A stretch of 64,000 nt of DNA from Streptomyces sp. S.PB5. Lineage in GTDB: Bacteria > Actinomycetota > Actinomycetes > Streptomycetales > Streptomycetaceae. Location of the stretch: the NCBI RefSeq assembly GCF_030403745.1, contig NZ_JAQMWP010000012.1, forward strand, positions 1-64,000, given 5' to 3'. Every line of letters starts with the position of its first letter. Within the stretch, counting starts at the first letter, position 1. Under the pieces are notes generated by a model. That model saw only the letters and a list, made by a program, of their open reading frames with translations. It did not search any database and was not told where the DNA came from. The position numbers were made by a program, and so were the translations under genes. Below are positions 8,540 through 25,353 of this stretch, piece by piece.

Positions 8540-11500
8540 GCGCGCTCACCCGCCGCCGCGCCGCTCCGCGTGTCCGCGGGCTGCCGCCACGGGACGTCCG
8601 GGTCCCGCAGCAGAGCGTCCAGAGCCCGGCCGTAGCGGGCGACGAGGCCGCCGGCCGTCGCCGGGTCGAAGAGTTCCCCCTTGTAGGTGAGAACGCCCTC
8701 GACGTCGTCGGGTCCGGCCCGCAGGGACCACACCAGGTCGAACGCCGTGGCGGTCGGGCGGACGGCGGCGGCTTCGCTGTCGGGTGCGAACAGGCCGCCG
8801 GGCCGCGGAGCCGCCTCCTCCTGGGCGACGACCAGGACCTGGCTGAGCCGGGCGCGGTCGATGCCGTACTCCCGCTCGGCGAGGTCACCGACCGCGGCGA
8901 GATCCGTGCCGGCGTGGGTGTGCGCGTCGAGCAGCGCGTCGGCGACCCGCCGGGCCAGCTCGCGGTGGGTGCGGGCACCGCCGGTGTCGACACGCAGCAC
9001 CGCGGTGCTGGTGAGCGGTCCGACGACGGTGTCGAGACCGGGCCGGTCACGGGTGCTGAGCACGGTCGCGAGCCACACCTCGGCACGGCTGCCGGCATCC
9101 TGTCCGAGCGCCGCGGTCAGCGCGGTGAGCGCGGCGGCGAAGGGGGTGAGGCCCGCGTCCCGCGCGAACCGCCCGGCCCCGGGCGCCGGCAGCACGAACG
9201 GCAGCTCGGTCGGGATCAGCGCCGCACGCACCAGCCGGGGCCGGTCGTACGGCAGCGACAGCTCGGGCGGCGGGGACGCGAAGGCGCGCCGCCACTCGTC
9301 CAGCGCGCCCGCGTCCGGGACCCGGGTCCGCTGCCAGCGGGCCACGTCCGCCAGCCGCAGCCCGCCCGGCGCCGCGGAGGAGGGACGCCGCCCGGCCGTG
9401 AACGCGGTGTAGGCGTCCTCCACCTGCCCGACGATCAGCTCCATGGAACGGCCGTCGACGGCGATGTGATGGACCGCCAGGAGCAGCACATGCGCATCGG
9501 CGGCGAGCCGCACCAGCCGGGCGCGCACGAGCAGGCCGGCGGCCAGGTCGAAGGGCTCGCCGACATGCCGCTGGGCGATCTCGCGCAGCGCCGCGACCCG
9601 GTCGGCCTCCGCCAGGGTGCTCAGGTCCTCCTCGTGCCAGGAGACCCGCGGCACCGGCAGCCGGTGCCAGCGGGGTTCCTCGCCGTCGGTCACCAGCCGG
9701 CTGGAGAGGGCGTCGTGCCGTCCGGCCGTGTCCTCGACCGCCTCGCGCAGCGCGTTGGCGTCGACGGGCCCGGTGCGCAGCGCTTCCAGAACGGCGAACG
9801 CGCCCTGCGGGGCCCCGTCCTTGAGGGACCGCCAGATCTCGTACTGCTCGCCGCTCAGCGGCGCCGGCCCGTCGACGGGACCCGGGACCGGCCCTGCGTC
9901 GGCGGGCACGGCGACGGGACCGGGTGCGGAGTCCCGTACGACGGCCTCGGCGATGGCGGCCGGTGTGCGCAGGTCGAACACGAGCCGGGGCGACACCTCC
10001 CGGCCGAGCCCGGCACGCAGCTGCCCGGCGACCGCGATCGCGTCGATCGAGCCCCCGCCCAGCTCGAAGAAGTCCTCGTCGGGCCCGGCGGGTCCGGCCA
10101 GCCCGAGGCACTCGGCGATCGCCCGGCCGACGACGGCGACGGTGTCGGAGATGTCGGCGCCACCGGAGCCGTCGGCCACCGGTTCGGTGTGCTCGCCGCC
10201 GGTGACGATCTCGATCGTGGCCGGCACCCAGGCGGCCGGCAGGGCACGACGCACGAAGGCGGCGAGGGACTGCGGGGTGAGGGAGCGCCCGGGAAGCGCT
10301 GTGACCCGTGCGTGATCCGCGGACGTCAGCTCGGCCTCGGTGACGAAGGGGTGCTCCAGCAACCGCAGTTCGGTGTCCGCCGCCGCCGCGGGCCGGCCGG
10401 CCGGCCCGCGCAGGACGAGGCTTCCGTCCTCCCGTCGCACCGCCGCGAGACCGGTGGGCCCGTCGTCGCCGTGCAGTGCGCCGGGCACCCCGATGGGCAC
10501 GCGCCGCCCGGCGGCGTCCACGACACTCCGGCCCGCCTCGTGGCGGTCGAGGTCGGCCTCCTCGAACGCGGGCAGGGGAGTGTCGCTGAGGCTGCGGGAG
10601 GGGTGCCCGGCGGCCCGGGTGAGCAGATCCGCCCAGTGCCCGAGCAGCCGCCGCACACGGGCCGCGCTGAACAGCACCGTGTCGTACTCGGCGGTCAGGC
10701 CGAGACCGTCACCGGAGTTGTCCAGATGGAAGCTGAGCTCGAACTCGCTGGCGTCGTCGGCGAAGGGCTCCCGCCGCACGGTGAGCGAGGCCCCCGCGTC
10801 GAACTCCTCGCCGGTACCGGCGGCGCCGGGCTCGTCGGCCGTGAACATCACCGTGAACAGCGGGGTGCGCCCACCGTCGCGCGCGCCGGGCAGTTCCTCG
10901 ACGAGCCGGTCGAAGGGATGGCCACGGTGGGTCAGGGCCCCGCCGACGGCGGCACGCACCCGTGCGGCGGCCTCGGCGAACGGAGCGTCGGCCGGCAGTT
11001 CCACGCTGAGGACGACGGTGTTGAGGAACGGTCCGAGCACTTCGCCGTCCCCGGGACCTCGGGCGGTGACGGGCGTACCGACGAGCATCCGCGGCTCACC
11101 GGTGAACCGCTGCAGCAGCCAGCCGAGCGAGGTCAGCCCCACGGTGAACACACTGCTGCCCAGCTCACGGGCGAGCGCCCGCACCTTCCCACCCGCCTCG
11201 GCGGACAGCCGTACGGTCTGCACACCACCGGGCCCCGCGGGCGCCCCGCGTTCACCGTCGGCCGGCAGCAGGGGATACGGCAGCGGCCCCGCCAGCCGCT
11301 CGTGCCAGTAGCCACGGTCGGCCGCACCCTCCGGCCCGGCCAGCCGCTCGTTCTCGCGGGCGATGTGCTCGACGTACCGTCCGACGACGGGCGCGGGCGC
11401 GGGCGTACCCTCGCGCTGCGCCCGGACCCGGGCGAGCAGTCGACGCACCAGCGCGGCGGCGGACGTGCCGTCACAGACGATGTGGTGCACGGTCAGGACG

Positions 11501-14279
11501 AGGACGGAGCTCGTCGGCGACAGGGTCAGCAGCGCGGCCCGCACGGGCGGTTCGTACTCTAGCGCGAACGGCCGGGAGGCCAGCCCGCGCACGGTCTCGG
11601 CGACCCGCTCCGGCGTCGGGTCGTGCTCCAGCGGTACCACCGTCAGCGGAGGCCGGTCACCGGGAACGAAGCGCTGCCGTGGCTCGTCGTCGCGTACGAA
11701 GAAGCGCGCACGCAGCAGTTCGTGGTCGGCGGCCTCGTCGGCCAGGGCCCGGGCGATCTCGTCCGGCTCCAGGGACCCTTCGATGCGCAGCACATCGGTC
11801 AGATGGTGGATGGTCGCACCGGGCCCGCCGAGCCGGGTCAGCGTCCACAGCCGGCGCTGCGCGGCGGACAGCGGGTGGTCGGAGGGCGAGGCGCTGTCGG
11901 ACGAGCCGGGGCTCGCGGGTGCATCGGTACGGCGCCGGATCGCGGCGCATATCTCGGCGACCGTGGATCCGTCGAACAGCTCGTCGATGTCCAGCCGGAG
12001 TCCGTACCGCTCGTCGAGGGCACCGACGAGGTCGACGGTGAGCAGACTGTGCCCCCCGAGTACGAAGAAGTCGTCGTCGGAGCCGGCGTGCTCCACTCCG
12101 AGCAACTCGCAAAAGAGCCCGGAGACGATGTCTTCCAGCTCCTGGTCGGGGCCGGGCGCGACGGGCTCCGACGGCTCGGCCGAGCACTGACCACCCGTCG
12201 TCGTACGTTCGGCACGGTCGGCGAGAGCCTGGCGGTCGACCTTGCCGTTCGTTGTCAGCGGGACCTCGTCCAGGCCCAGAACCCGGTCCGGGACCAGGGG
12301 CGCGGGCAGGGTCTCGACGGCCGCGGCACGGACCCGTCCCGGATCGTCGGCCGCTGCCCCCGTGACCCAGGCGACGAGCGAGGCCTGCCCGTCCGCCCCG
12401 GGCACGACCACGGCGACGGCAGTGGCGACACCCGGGATGGCCCCCAAGTGGGCCTCCACGTCCCCCAGTTCGACCCGGTTGCCGCGGATCTTCACCTGGT
12501 CGTCGACCCGCCCGAGGAACTGCAGCGTCCCGTCCCCCTGCCACCAGCCCCGGTCGCCGGTCCGGTACCGCCGGCCTCCCGGAGCGTCGCCGTCACGCAC
12601 GAACGCCGTGGCGGTGGCCTCGGGGCGCCCGAGATACCCGTCGGCAAGGCCGGGCCCCGCCAGCTGGATCTCCCCGGGAAAACCGGGCGGCACGGGCCGG
12701 CCCGCCCCGTCCAGCACCGACAGGGCCGTATTGCCGATCGGCCGCCCGATCGGAGTGCCGTACAGAGGATGCCCCGGGTAGTCGAAGGCGGTGGCGCCCA
12801 CGGAGTTCTCGGTGGGCCCGTACTCGTTGACGAGCCGGGTGCCCGGCAGTGCCAGCCGGTGCCGGGCGACCAGCTGGTCCGGCATGGCCTCGCCCGCGAC
12901 GGTGACCAGACGCAGGGTGCCGGCCGCGGCGAGCGCGTCGATGACACCCCGGTACAGACTCGGCACGAGGGTCACATGGGTCGCGCCGTGCCGTTCGGCG
13001 AGCGTCCGCAGATGGGTGCCGTCCAGCCGCCGGTTGCCCTCGACGAGCACCAGCCGCCCGCCCGAGCCGAGCACCGAGAACACGTCGGAGACGGAACTGT
13101 CGAAGGACAGCGCGGGGATCTGCAGCAGACAGGTCGCGGGGGACAGCGCGTGGTACTCGTCCTTCCAGGCGAGATAGCCGCAGATGGCCGAGTGGCGTAC
13201 GACGACTCCCTTGGACTGCCCGGTGGAGCCGGACGTGTAGATGACGTACGCCGGGTCCTCGGGCAGCGGGGGCGGCGGGACCACGCCGTCCTCGGGCCCG
13301 CCGGGTGCGGCGAGCTCGGCGGCCGACAGCACCGCCGTGCCGGTGGTCTGCGCGAGGGTGCGGGCGAGCGCGAGGTGGGCGGGCTCGGCGACCAGCGCCG
13401 CCGCGTCGACGTCGGCGAGCACCGCCGCGAGCCGCTGCGCGGGCTGCGTGGGGTCCAGGGGCACGTACGCGGCGCCGGAACGGACCGTGCCGAGCAGCGC
13501 GCCGAGCGCGTACCGCCCCTTGCCGACGAGGAGCGCCACCCGGGCGCCGCGCCCCACACCGTGCCCGGCGTGCAGCCTCCGGGCGACGCGCAGCGACTCG
13601 GCGCGCAGTTCGTCATGGGTCAGGACCCCGTCCGCGGTCACCACGGCAGTGCCGGAGCCACCCGTACGGGCCCCGCGCTCCAGCCGCTCCACGAGCGTGC
13701 TCGGACCGGCCGGGGGTGCGAAGCCGCCGTGCCCGAAGGCGTGCACGGCGTCCCGGTCGGCGTCGCTCACCAGGGTGAGGTCCGCGAGCGACCGGTCCGG
13801 TGCGCCGAGCTGAGCGACGAGATGATCGACGGTCCGCAGCAGACTCTCGACGAACCAGCCCTCGAACCGCCCCGTGTCGAACTCGGCACGCAACACGCCC
13901 TCGCTACCGTCGAGTTCGAGCCGCAGCGCGGAATCCTCGGCACCGGCCGAGCCGGCGGGAACCGCCGTCCGCACCGCCGCGAGGAGGTCGGCGACGGTGA
14001 GCGCCGCGCCCGCCTCGACGCGTACCGCGGTGACTCCGTCCAGTACGACGGCGGGGCTGCCGGTGTCCTCGGCCGCCGTCGCCGCCAGCGCGGTCGCGGC
14101 GGCCAGCACCGTGCGACCGTCCGCCTCGGCCAGCACCGTACGGGCGGCGGCCGTCAGCGACAGCGTGCGCTCGGCCCGCCCCGGGGCGCCCGGCACGGAC
14201 AACCGCGGCGAGAGTCCGGTGACCGCCACCCGCGCGGCGGCGGACACGGCGGTCGTGGGCATGGTCACGGGCTGGGCGG

Positions 14280-14283
<4 letters not shown>
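8536..14283 (-). CDS. Nonribosomal peptide synthetase, (half C)-A-T-C-(A remnant)-T-C
   Basis: A 1915-aa NRPS. The first 200 residues or so look like only the C-terminal half of a condensation domain, with no HHxxxDG. Next come a full A domain (TSGSTGQSKG near 348; YGPTEN; TTNGKVDRQAL), a carrier (FFVLGGHSLLTV near 744) and a C domain (HHIVCDG near 931). About residues 1230-1385 hold a remnant adenylation domain: a piece like GRRVPIGVPGALH and a late piece ending ALPAAWVPA, with no A3 to A5 core. A second carrier (FFELGGGSIDAIA near 1409) and a second C domain (HHIAVDG near 1603) follow. The intact A domain reads by eye as D-S-S-T-T-A-E-V-G. The carrier without its own A domain must be loaded in trans, most simply by the stand-alone A protein at 23689-25353. 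Both ends overlap neighbouring genes by ATGA. Confidence 0.93.
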
Positions 14284-21299
<7,016 letters not shown>

Positions 21300-21324
21300 G
21301 GGGTGGTCCTCCGGGTGGTGTGGG

Positions 21325-22410
21325 TCAGGCGACGGTCGACAGGGCCCGGCCCGCCGTGAGCCCGAGGGCGGGGAACAGCTCGACGTCGCGGCCCTCGACA
21401 CCGCGCATGGTGACGTCGATGGCGGTGGTCATCAGGTCGATGTGGAACTGGGTGAAGGTGCCGAGCCCCAGGCCGAGGTGGACGCCGGGGTGACGCTCGT
21501 TGGGGAAGAAGTTGTCGGACACCAGCGGGGAGCAGTGCGGGTTGGTGCCGAAGCCGATCTCGTGGATCTTGCCGTAGCGCGGATCGTGGGCGAGCAGCTT
21601 CTCCAGCGCCGTGGCGAACCGGGTCCGGCCGGCGACGGCCGGGCGGATCGCGGTGATGCGGCCGTCGGCGACGGTGATGACGGCGGGTTCGTCGGCCATC
21701 GTGGCCAGGTCGTGGTAGGTGCCCATGGTCTCGGCGAGGCTCGACCCGTGGTCGCCGCGGTGGATGATCGGGGCGCCGTGGAGCGTGACGTCGCCGTTCA
21801 GCGCGAAGTGGGTGTGCTCCTCGAACTCGCCGGAGGCGTTGACCAGACAGCTGAGCTCGCCGGTGGGCAGAACGGCCTGCTGGCCCGGCTGGAGGGGACC
21901 GTGCAGGGAGAACCAGTGCTCGGCGTACTGGTGCTGCAGGACGGCCTCGGTGCCGAACTCGTGGCCGCGGAAGAGCATGTCGTCGGCCTGGTCGAGGAGG
22001 GTGAGGAAGGTCTCCTCCAGCTCGACCTCACGCTCGTAGTCGCCGTCGGCGACGATACGGAGGCTGTTGGCGAGGGACTCCGTGGTGAAGGGCGTGGAGA
22101 AGCTGGAGATGGCACCCAGCGCCACGCCTTGCAGGTCCTCGTCCTCGAAGTGGACGAACTCGTCGTCGGCGATCCACAGGGCGGAGACCCGCTTGCCGGA
22201 TGCGCGCAGGGCGGCCATCTCGGCGATGAGGAGCGGACGGGACTCGGGCCCGGTCCAGGTGAACTCCTGTACGGGCACGGCGGTTTGCGTGGCGAGGGTC
22301 AGAGTGGCGCGGATACCGGGTGAGGTGACGAGGAGGAAGACGTCGCCGAGGCCACCGCCGAACAGCTTGCTGAACTGCCCGGGTTCGATGCTGACAGCGG
22401 ATGCGGACAT
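21325..22410 (-). CDS. Aminopeptidase M29 / dihydroxypyridine-dioxygenase-like protein
   Basis: A 361-aa protein. The C-terminal part (EIGFGTNPHCSPLVSDNFFPNERHPGVHLGLGLGTFTQFHIDLM) resembles the metal-binding end of M29 thermophilic aminopeptidases and the related NicX-type enzymes, which use Glu, His and Asp residues for a metal. It could therefore be a metallopeptidase or a related hydrolase. The ATG at 22410 follows an AAGGG site; the in-frame extension upstream would run into the hairpin. It sits between the 41-aa peptide gene and the first NRPS gene on the same strand, 25 bases before the NRPS start, so it belongs to the operon. A role in trimming the 41-aa peptide or an NRPS intermediate is possible but not shown. 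Confidence 0.6.
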   Translation of the reverse strand: MSASAVSIEPGQFSKLFGGGLGDVFLLVTSPGIRATLTLATQTAVPVQEFTWTGPESRPLLIAEMAALRASGKRVSALWIADDEFVHFEDEDLQGVALGAISSFSTPFTTESLANSLRIVADGDYEREVELEETFLTLLDQADDMLFRGHEFGTEAVLQHQYAEHWFSLHGPLQPGQQAVLPTGELSCLVNASGEFEEHTHFALNGDVTLHGAPIIHRGDHGSSLAETMGTYHDLATMADEPAVITVADGRITAIRPAVAGRTRFATALEKLLAHDPRYGKIHEIGFGTNPHCSPLVSDNFFPNERHPGVHLGLGLGTFTQFHIDLMTTAIDVTMRGVEGRDVELFPALGLTAGRALSTVA

Positions 22411-22445
22411 GTGTGGGGCCCTTTCTTCGGCGGCGTGGTGAAGCC

Positions 22446-22481
22446 CTGGGGTGCGGGCGGTCGTGACCGCCCGCACCCCAG
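22446..22481 (-). terminator. Perfect 17-bp hairpin directly after the 41-aa peptide gene
   Basis: Arms CTGGGGTGCGGGCGGTC (22446-22462) and the exact complement (22465-22481) with only two bases between, starting 15 bases after the peptide stop codon. No U-tract follows on the minus strand, so it may be a partial terminator or an mRNA-stabilising hairpin rather than a full stop. Hairpins in this position commonly raise the level of precursor-peptide mRNA relative to downstream genes. The lasso precursor in this window has the same arrangement. Confidence 0.75.
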
Positions 22482-22496
22482 CGGCGTTCGGCTCGA

Positions 22497-22622
22497 CTAC
22501 TGGAGTCGGTCGTACTTGCCGTACTTGTTGATGCGCGAGCTGATGGACTTGCGCTCGGTCGGCTCGGACTTGGCGGCGGCGGGCTGCGGGGTGTTCTGCA
22601 CGTCAATGTTCTTCTGGGTCAT
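22497..22622 (-). CDS. 41-aa peptide, candidate precursor or scaffold peptide
   Basis: Encodes 41 residues: MTQKNIDVQN at the start, a Pro/Ala-rich hydrophilic middle and the basic, aromatic tail INKYGKYDRLQ. It is well expressed on paper: AGGAG lies 5 bases before the ATG, codon use is strongly G/C-ending, and a perfect hairpin follows the stop. It has no cysteine, and its Tyr, Lys, Asp and Arg residues cluster at the C-terminus. It lies in the same operon as a B12-binding radical SAM enzyme and an M29-like protein. This looks like a ribosomal precursor (leader plus C-terminal core) or a peptide scaffold. I do not recognise it as a member of a known RiPP family. It is not MbtH-like. Confidence 0.7.
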   Translation of the reverse strand: MTQKNIDVQNTPQPAAAKSEPTERKSISSRINKYGKYDRLQ

Positions 22623-22760
22623 CTCGACTCCTGGTCGCATCGGGGTTGAGTACCGGCTCCCACCTGGGGCGGAGGCCGGGGTGGTGCGGCACCGGAACCA
22701 CTGGCGGTGGCACCGGAGTCGTGCACCGGCATCGCGCGGACGCGCTGCCGGGGTCTGAGG
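22623..22760. other. 138-base gap before the 41-aa gene
   Basis: The only sizeable gap inside the minus-strand operon. It contains several CACCGG/CCGGTG copies (around 22690-22730) and a TTGAGTAC sequence at 22639-22646. It may hold a separate promoter or leader for the peptide gene. I see no clear open frame in it. Confidence 0.35.
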
Positions 22761-22973
22761 TCACGTCCGCGGCGTGGGCGTGGGCGCGGACGTGAGGCCG
22801 TCGAGGAAGGCGAGGAAGGCCGGGTCGGCGCCGAGGGCGCGCAGCTTCGCCGGGTCGGGTCCGGAGGCGAACCGGGTGGCGGACGCGCGGGCGATCTCCA
22901 CGGCGGTCTCCACGAGGTGGCCGCCGAGGCTGACCGGGTAGAGGGTCGTGCCCAGCGTCTGACTGGTGATCAT
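22761..22973 (-). CDS. 70-aa protein of unknown function
   Basis: A 70-residue protein starting MITSQTLGTTLYPVSLGGHLVETAVEIARASA and ending in a Pro/Thr-rich tail. Its ATG overlaps the stop of the 240-aa gene (ATGA), so the two are coupled. It looks like one or two helices with a pattern LRALGADPAFLAFLDGL. It is too different from MbtH to be the usual adenylation-domain partner. Its place just before the 41-aa peptide gene suggests a small helper in the same step. Confidence 0.6.
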   Translation of the reverse strand: MITSQTLGTTLYPVSLGGHLVETAVEIARASATRFASGPDPAKLRALGADPAFLAFLDGLTSAPTPTPRT

Positions 22974-23692
22974 GCGTTGTCTCCCTCGGGGCCGGTGAGG
23001 TCCTCCGCCGCGGCGCGGGCGACGGCCAGGACGGCTTCTGCGGCGGAGCGGGTCTGCGGCTTCTCGCCGAGCTGTTCGGCGAGCGCGGCCAGGGCGAGAA
23101 CGGCACCGCGACGCCGATCGGCGGGCAGCAACTCCAGTTCGCCGCGCAGCCACTGCGCGTGCGGCGCGGTCAGCACCAGCCCGTCCCCGTCCTCGGTGAG
23201 CTGGAGCGCGGCCCGGCCGACCAGCGGTGGGGCGCCGCCGTTGACGGCCTCCAGTACCGGAGAGAGCTGCGCCGCCGTCTGCATCAGCTGGGCGGACGCC
23301 TCGGCGCCACCGGCGATCTGCTGCAGGCGCACACTGACGTTGAGCAGCAGGACGACGGCGGCCCGCAGTCGCCCGGGGTCCGGGATCCGGCACAGCTCCT
23401 CGTAGAGCGGCAGCAGACCGTCGGGGTCGAGCGCCACCACGACGTCGTCGCTCTCGTCGGGGTCGGCGCCCTCCTCGCCGTCCTCGTCGTGCTCGACGAC
23501 GATCCAGCCGGGGACGGCGACGGGGCGCAGCGGGTCGGCCGCGGCGAGGGCGAGGGCGGCGGCGAAGCCGTCGAGTGCCCGGGCGGCGGCGTCGTACCCG
23601 TCGCCGGCCAGGGCCTGCGCCAACTCCCGTACGGCGTCCGGCTGTTGCGGCGGTGCGCCGTGGACGCTGTTCGCTGTGGTCGTCGTGGTCAC
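22970..23692 (-). CDS. 240-aa helical protein of unknown function
   Basis: A 240-aa, alanine- and leucine-rich protein that starts with GTG and a run of threonines. An acidic patch around residues 70-85 (EHDEDGEEGADPDESDD) interrupts otherwise helical sequence. There is no signal peptide, membrane segment or recognisable catalytic motif. The GTG overlaps the stop of the stand-alone adenylation gene and its own stop overlaps the 70-aa gene. It is therefore locked into the operon and probably works with its neighbours. I do not recognise the family. Confidence 0.65.
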   Translation of the reverse strand: MTTTTTANSVHGAPPQQPDAVRELAQALAGDGYDAAARALDGFAAALALAAADPLRPVAVPGWIVVEHDEDGEEGADPDESDDVVVALDPDGLLPLYEELCRIPDPGRLRAAVVLLLNVSVRLQQIAGGAEASAQLMQTAAQLSPVLEAVNGGAPPLVGRAALQLTEDGDGLVLTAPHAQWLRGELELLPADRRRGAVLALAALAEQLGEKPQTRSAAEAVLAVARAAAEDLTGPEGDNA

Positions 23693-25353
23693 GCCTGACT
23701 CCTCACCGTCGGTGCGCTGCCCGTGCGAGAGGTGCCGGCCAGGGCGGGCAGATCGATCTTGTCGTTGGTGGTACGGGGCAGCCGTTCGTGGAAGTGGATG
23801 CGCGTGGGCACCAGCGGTGCCGGCAGCCGGGTCAGCAGTTCGGCGCGCAGCGCGGCGGCACCGGCGGCCGGGTCCGCGGGCGGGGTGCGCAGGACCACAT
23901 GGGCGATGAGCCTGGCGCGGTTGCCGTCGCCGTCCACGGTGACCGCGGCGGAGGTCACCGGCGCGCAGCGGACGAGGGCGGCTTCCACCTCACCGGGTTC
24001 GACCCGGATCCCGGAGATCTTCACCTGCCGGTCGCGGCGGCCGTGATAGACGAGCCGGCCGTCCGCGCCTTCGGTGGCGAGGTCCCCGGTGCGGAACACC
24101 CGTGTCCCGTCGGGCAGTTGGGTGAACGCCCGGGCGCTGGTGTCTGCCTCGCCGAGATAACCGTCCGCCAGACACGGTCCCGTGACCACGAGTTCCCCGG
24201 TCTGCCCCGGCGGGAGCGGGCGCAGCCTGTCGTCGACCGGGAACGCGCGCCGCCCGCCGATGGCACGGCCGATCGGCAGCGCCGCGGTGTCGGGCAGGGC
24301 GGTGCCGTCGCACGGCACCTCGTAGAGGGTGGAGGTGACGATGCCCTCGGTCGGCCCGTAGGCATTGAGCAGCCGTACGGCGCCGAGCGGGGAGGACAGC
24401 CAGCGGCGGGCGGCGGCCGGTGTGGCGGCCTCGCCGCCGGTGAGCACACACGCCAGCGAGGGCGGCGGCACGAGACCGGGCTGGGCCTGCGCCTCGGCGG
24501 CGAGCAGCGTCCACACGGCCGTGGGCAGCTGCCACATGGTGATGCCGTGCCGGCGGGTGACGTCCAGCAGATCGGACAGCGACCACAGCTGATCGCCGCG
24601 CAGCACGACCCGGCCACCGGTGAGCAGCGTCGGCCAGATCTCCTCCAGCGCGACGTCGAACCCGGGCGAGGCGAACTGCAGCACCACGGAGGACTCGTCG
24701 AGCCGGTACTCCTCCCGGGCCACGTCGCAGTGGCGCGTGAACGGACCGTGCGCGATCTGCACACCCTTGGGCGTACCGGTGGAGCCGGAGGTGAACAGCA
24801 CGTACGCGGGCTCGTCCGCACCGGCCGGGTAGGGCAGAGCGACGGAGGACTCCGCCGCACCGGCAGCGTGCGGGAGACCGGCTGAGGGCCCTTGCGCACG
24901 GATCCCGTCGGGGATTGCCGTGCCCGGCTGGACCGGTCCCTCCTCGCCGGTGCTCGCACTCGCGACGGTGTCGGTGACGACGGCTGCCGGTCCGAGCTCG
25001 GCCGCCCAGTGCGCGGCACGCCCCGGCGAGGTCACCACGGCGAGGCGGGCACCGGCGGTGTCCATGGCGCGGTGCACCCGCTCGGCGGGCTGGGTGTCGT
25101 CGAGGGGGCAGCAGACGAGCCCGGCGGCACCGAGGGCGAGCAGCGCGGTGACGAACTCGGGGGTACCGGCGGCGATGAGGGCGACCGGGTCCCCGGGCCG
25201 GGCGCCGCGCCGGACGATCCGCGCGGCCAGCGCGAGGGCGTCCTCGGCGAGGGCGCCGTAGGACAGGCCGCGGCCCGGCTCACCGGCCACCTCCACCGCG
25301 ATGCGCTCCGGATGACGGGCGGCCCGCTCCAGCAGCCGCCGTGCCGCGTTCAC
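23689..25353 (-). CDS. Stand-alone NRPS adenylation protein
   Basis: A 554-aa adenylate-forming enzyme with only an A domain: LFTSGSTGTPKG, NAYGPTEG, FRTGDLATEG and a final NDKIDL, ending about 20 residues later with no carrier domain. It activates an amino acid as the AMP ester and must pass it to a carrier elsewhere. The second carrier of the 1915-aa NRPS has lost most of its own A domain and is the natural target. By-eye specificity residues read D-V-E-Q-L-G-A-V-T; I cannot name the substrate. An extra segment of about 40 residues before the A3 core (around residues 125-170) is unusual. The GTG start overlaps the stop of the radical SAM gene (GTGA). Confidence 0.9.
   Translation of the reverse strand: MNAARRLLERAARHPERIAVEVAGEPGRGLSYGALAEDALALAARIVRRGARPGDPVALIAAGTPEFVTALLALGAAGLVCCPLDDTQPAERVHRAMDTAGARLAVVTSPGRAAHWAAELGPAAVVTDTVASASTGEEGPVQPGTAIPDGIRAQGPSAGLPHAAGAAESSVALPYPAGADEPAYVLFTSGSTGTPKGVQIAHGPFTRHCDVAREEYRLDESSVVLQFASPGFDVALEEIWPTLLTGGRVVLRGDQLWSLSDLLDVTRRHGITMWQLPTAVWTLLAAEAQAQPGLVPPPSLACVLTGGEAATPAAARRWLSSPLGAVRLLNAYGPTEGIVTSTLYEVPCDGTALPDTAALPIGRAIGGRRAFPVDDRLRPLPPGQTGELVVTGPCLADGYLGEADTSARAFTQLPDGTRVFRTGDLATEGADGRLVYHGRRDRQVKISGIRVEPGEVEAALVRCAPVTSAAVTVDGDGNRARLIAHVVLRTPPADPAAGAAALRAELLTRLPAPLVPTRIHFHERLPRTTNDKIDLPALAGTSRTGSAPTVRSQA

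Noticed and set aside
5801..8635. Long plus-strand open frame (944 codons) opposite the last NRPS gene
   Set aside because: It has no recognisable domains and consists of low-complexity Arg/Gly/Gln sequence expected from the antisense of a GC-rich gene. The minus strand carries all NRPS motifs.
22761..22973. 70-aa protein as an MbtH-like helper
   Set aside because: Size and position suit MbtH, but the conserved Trp and the NxEGQxSxWP-type pattern are absent.
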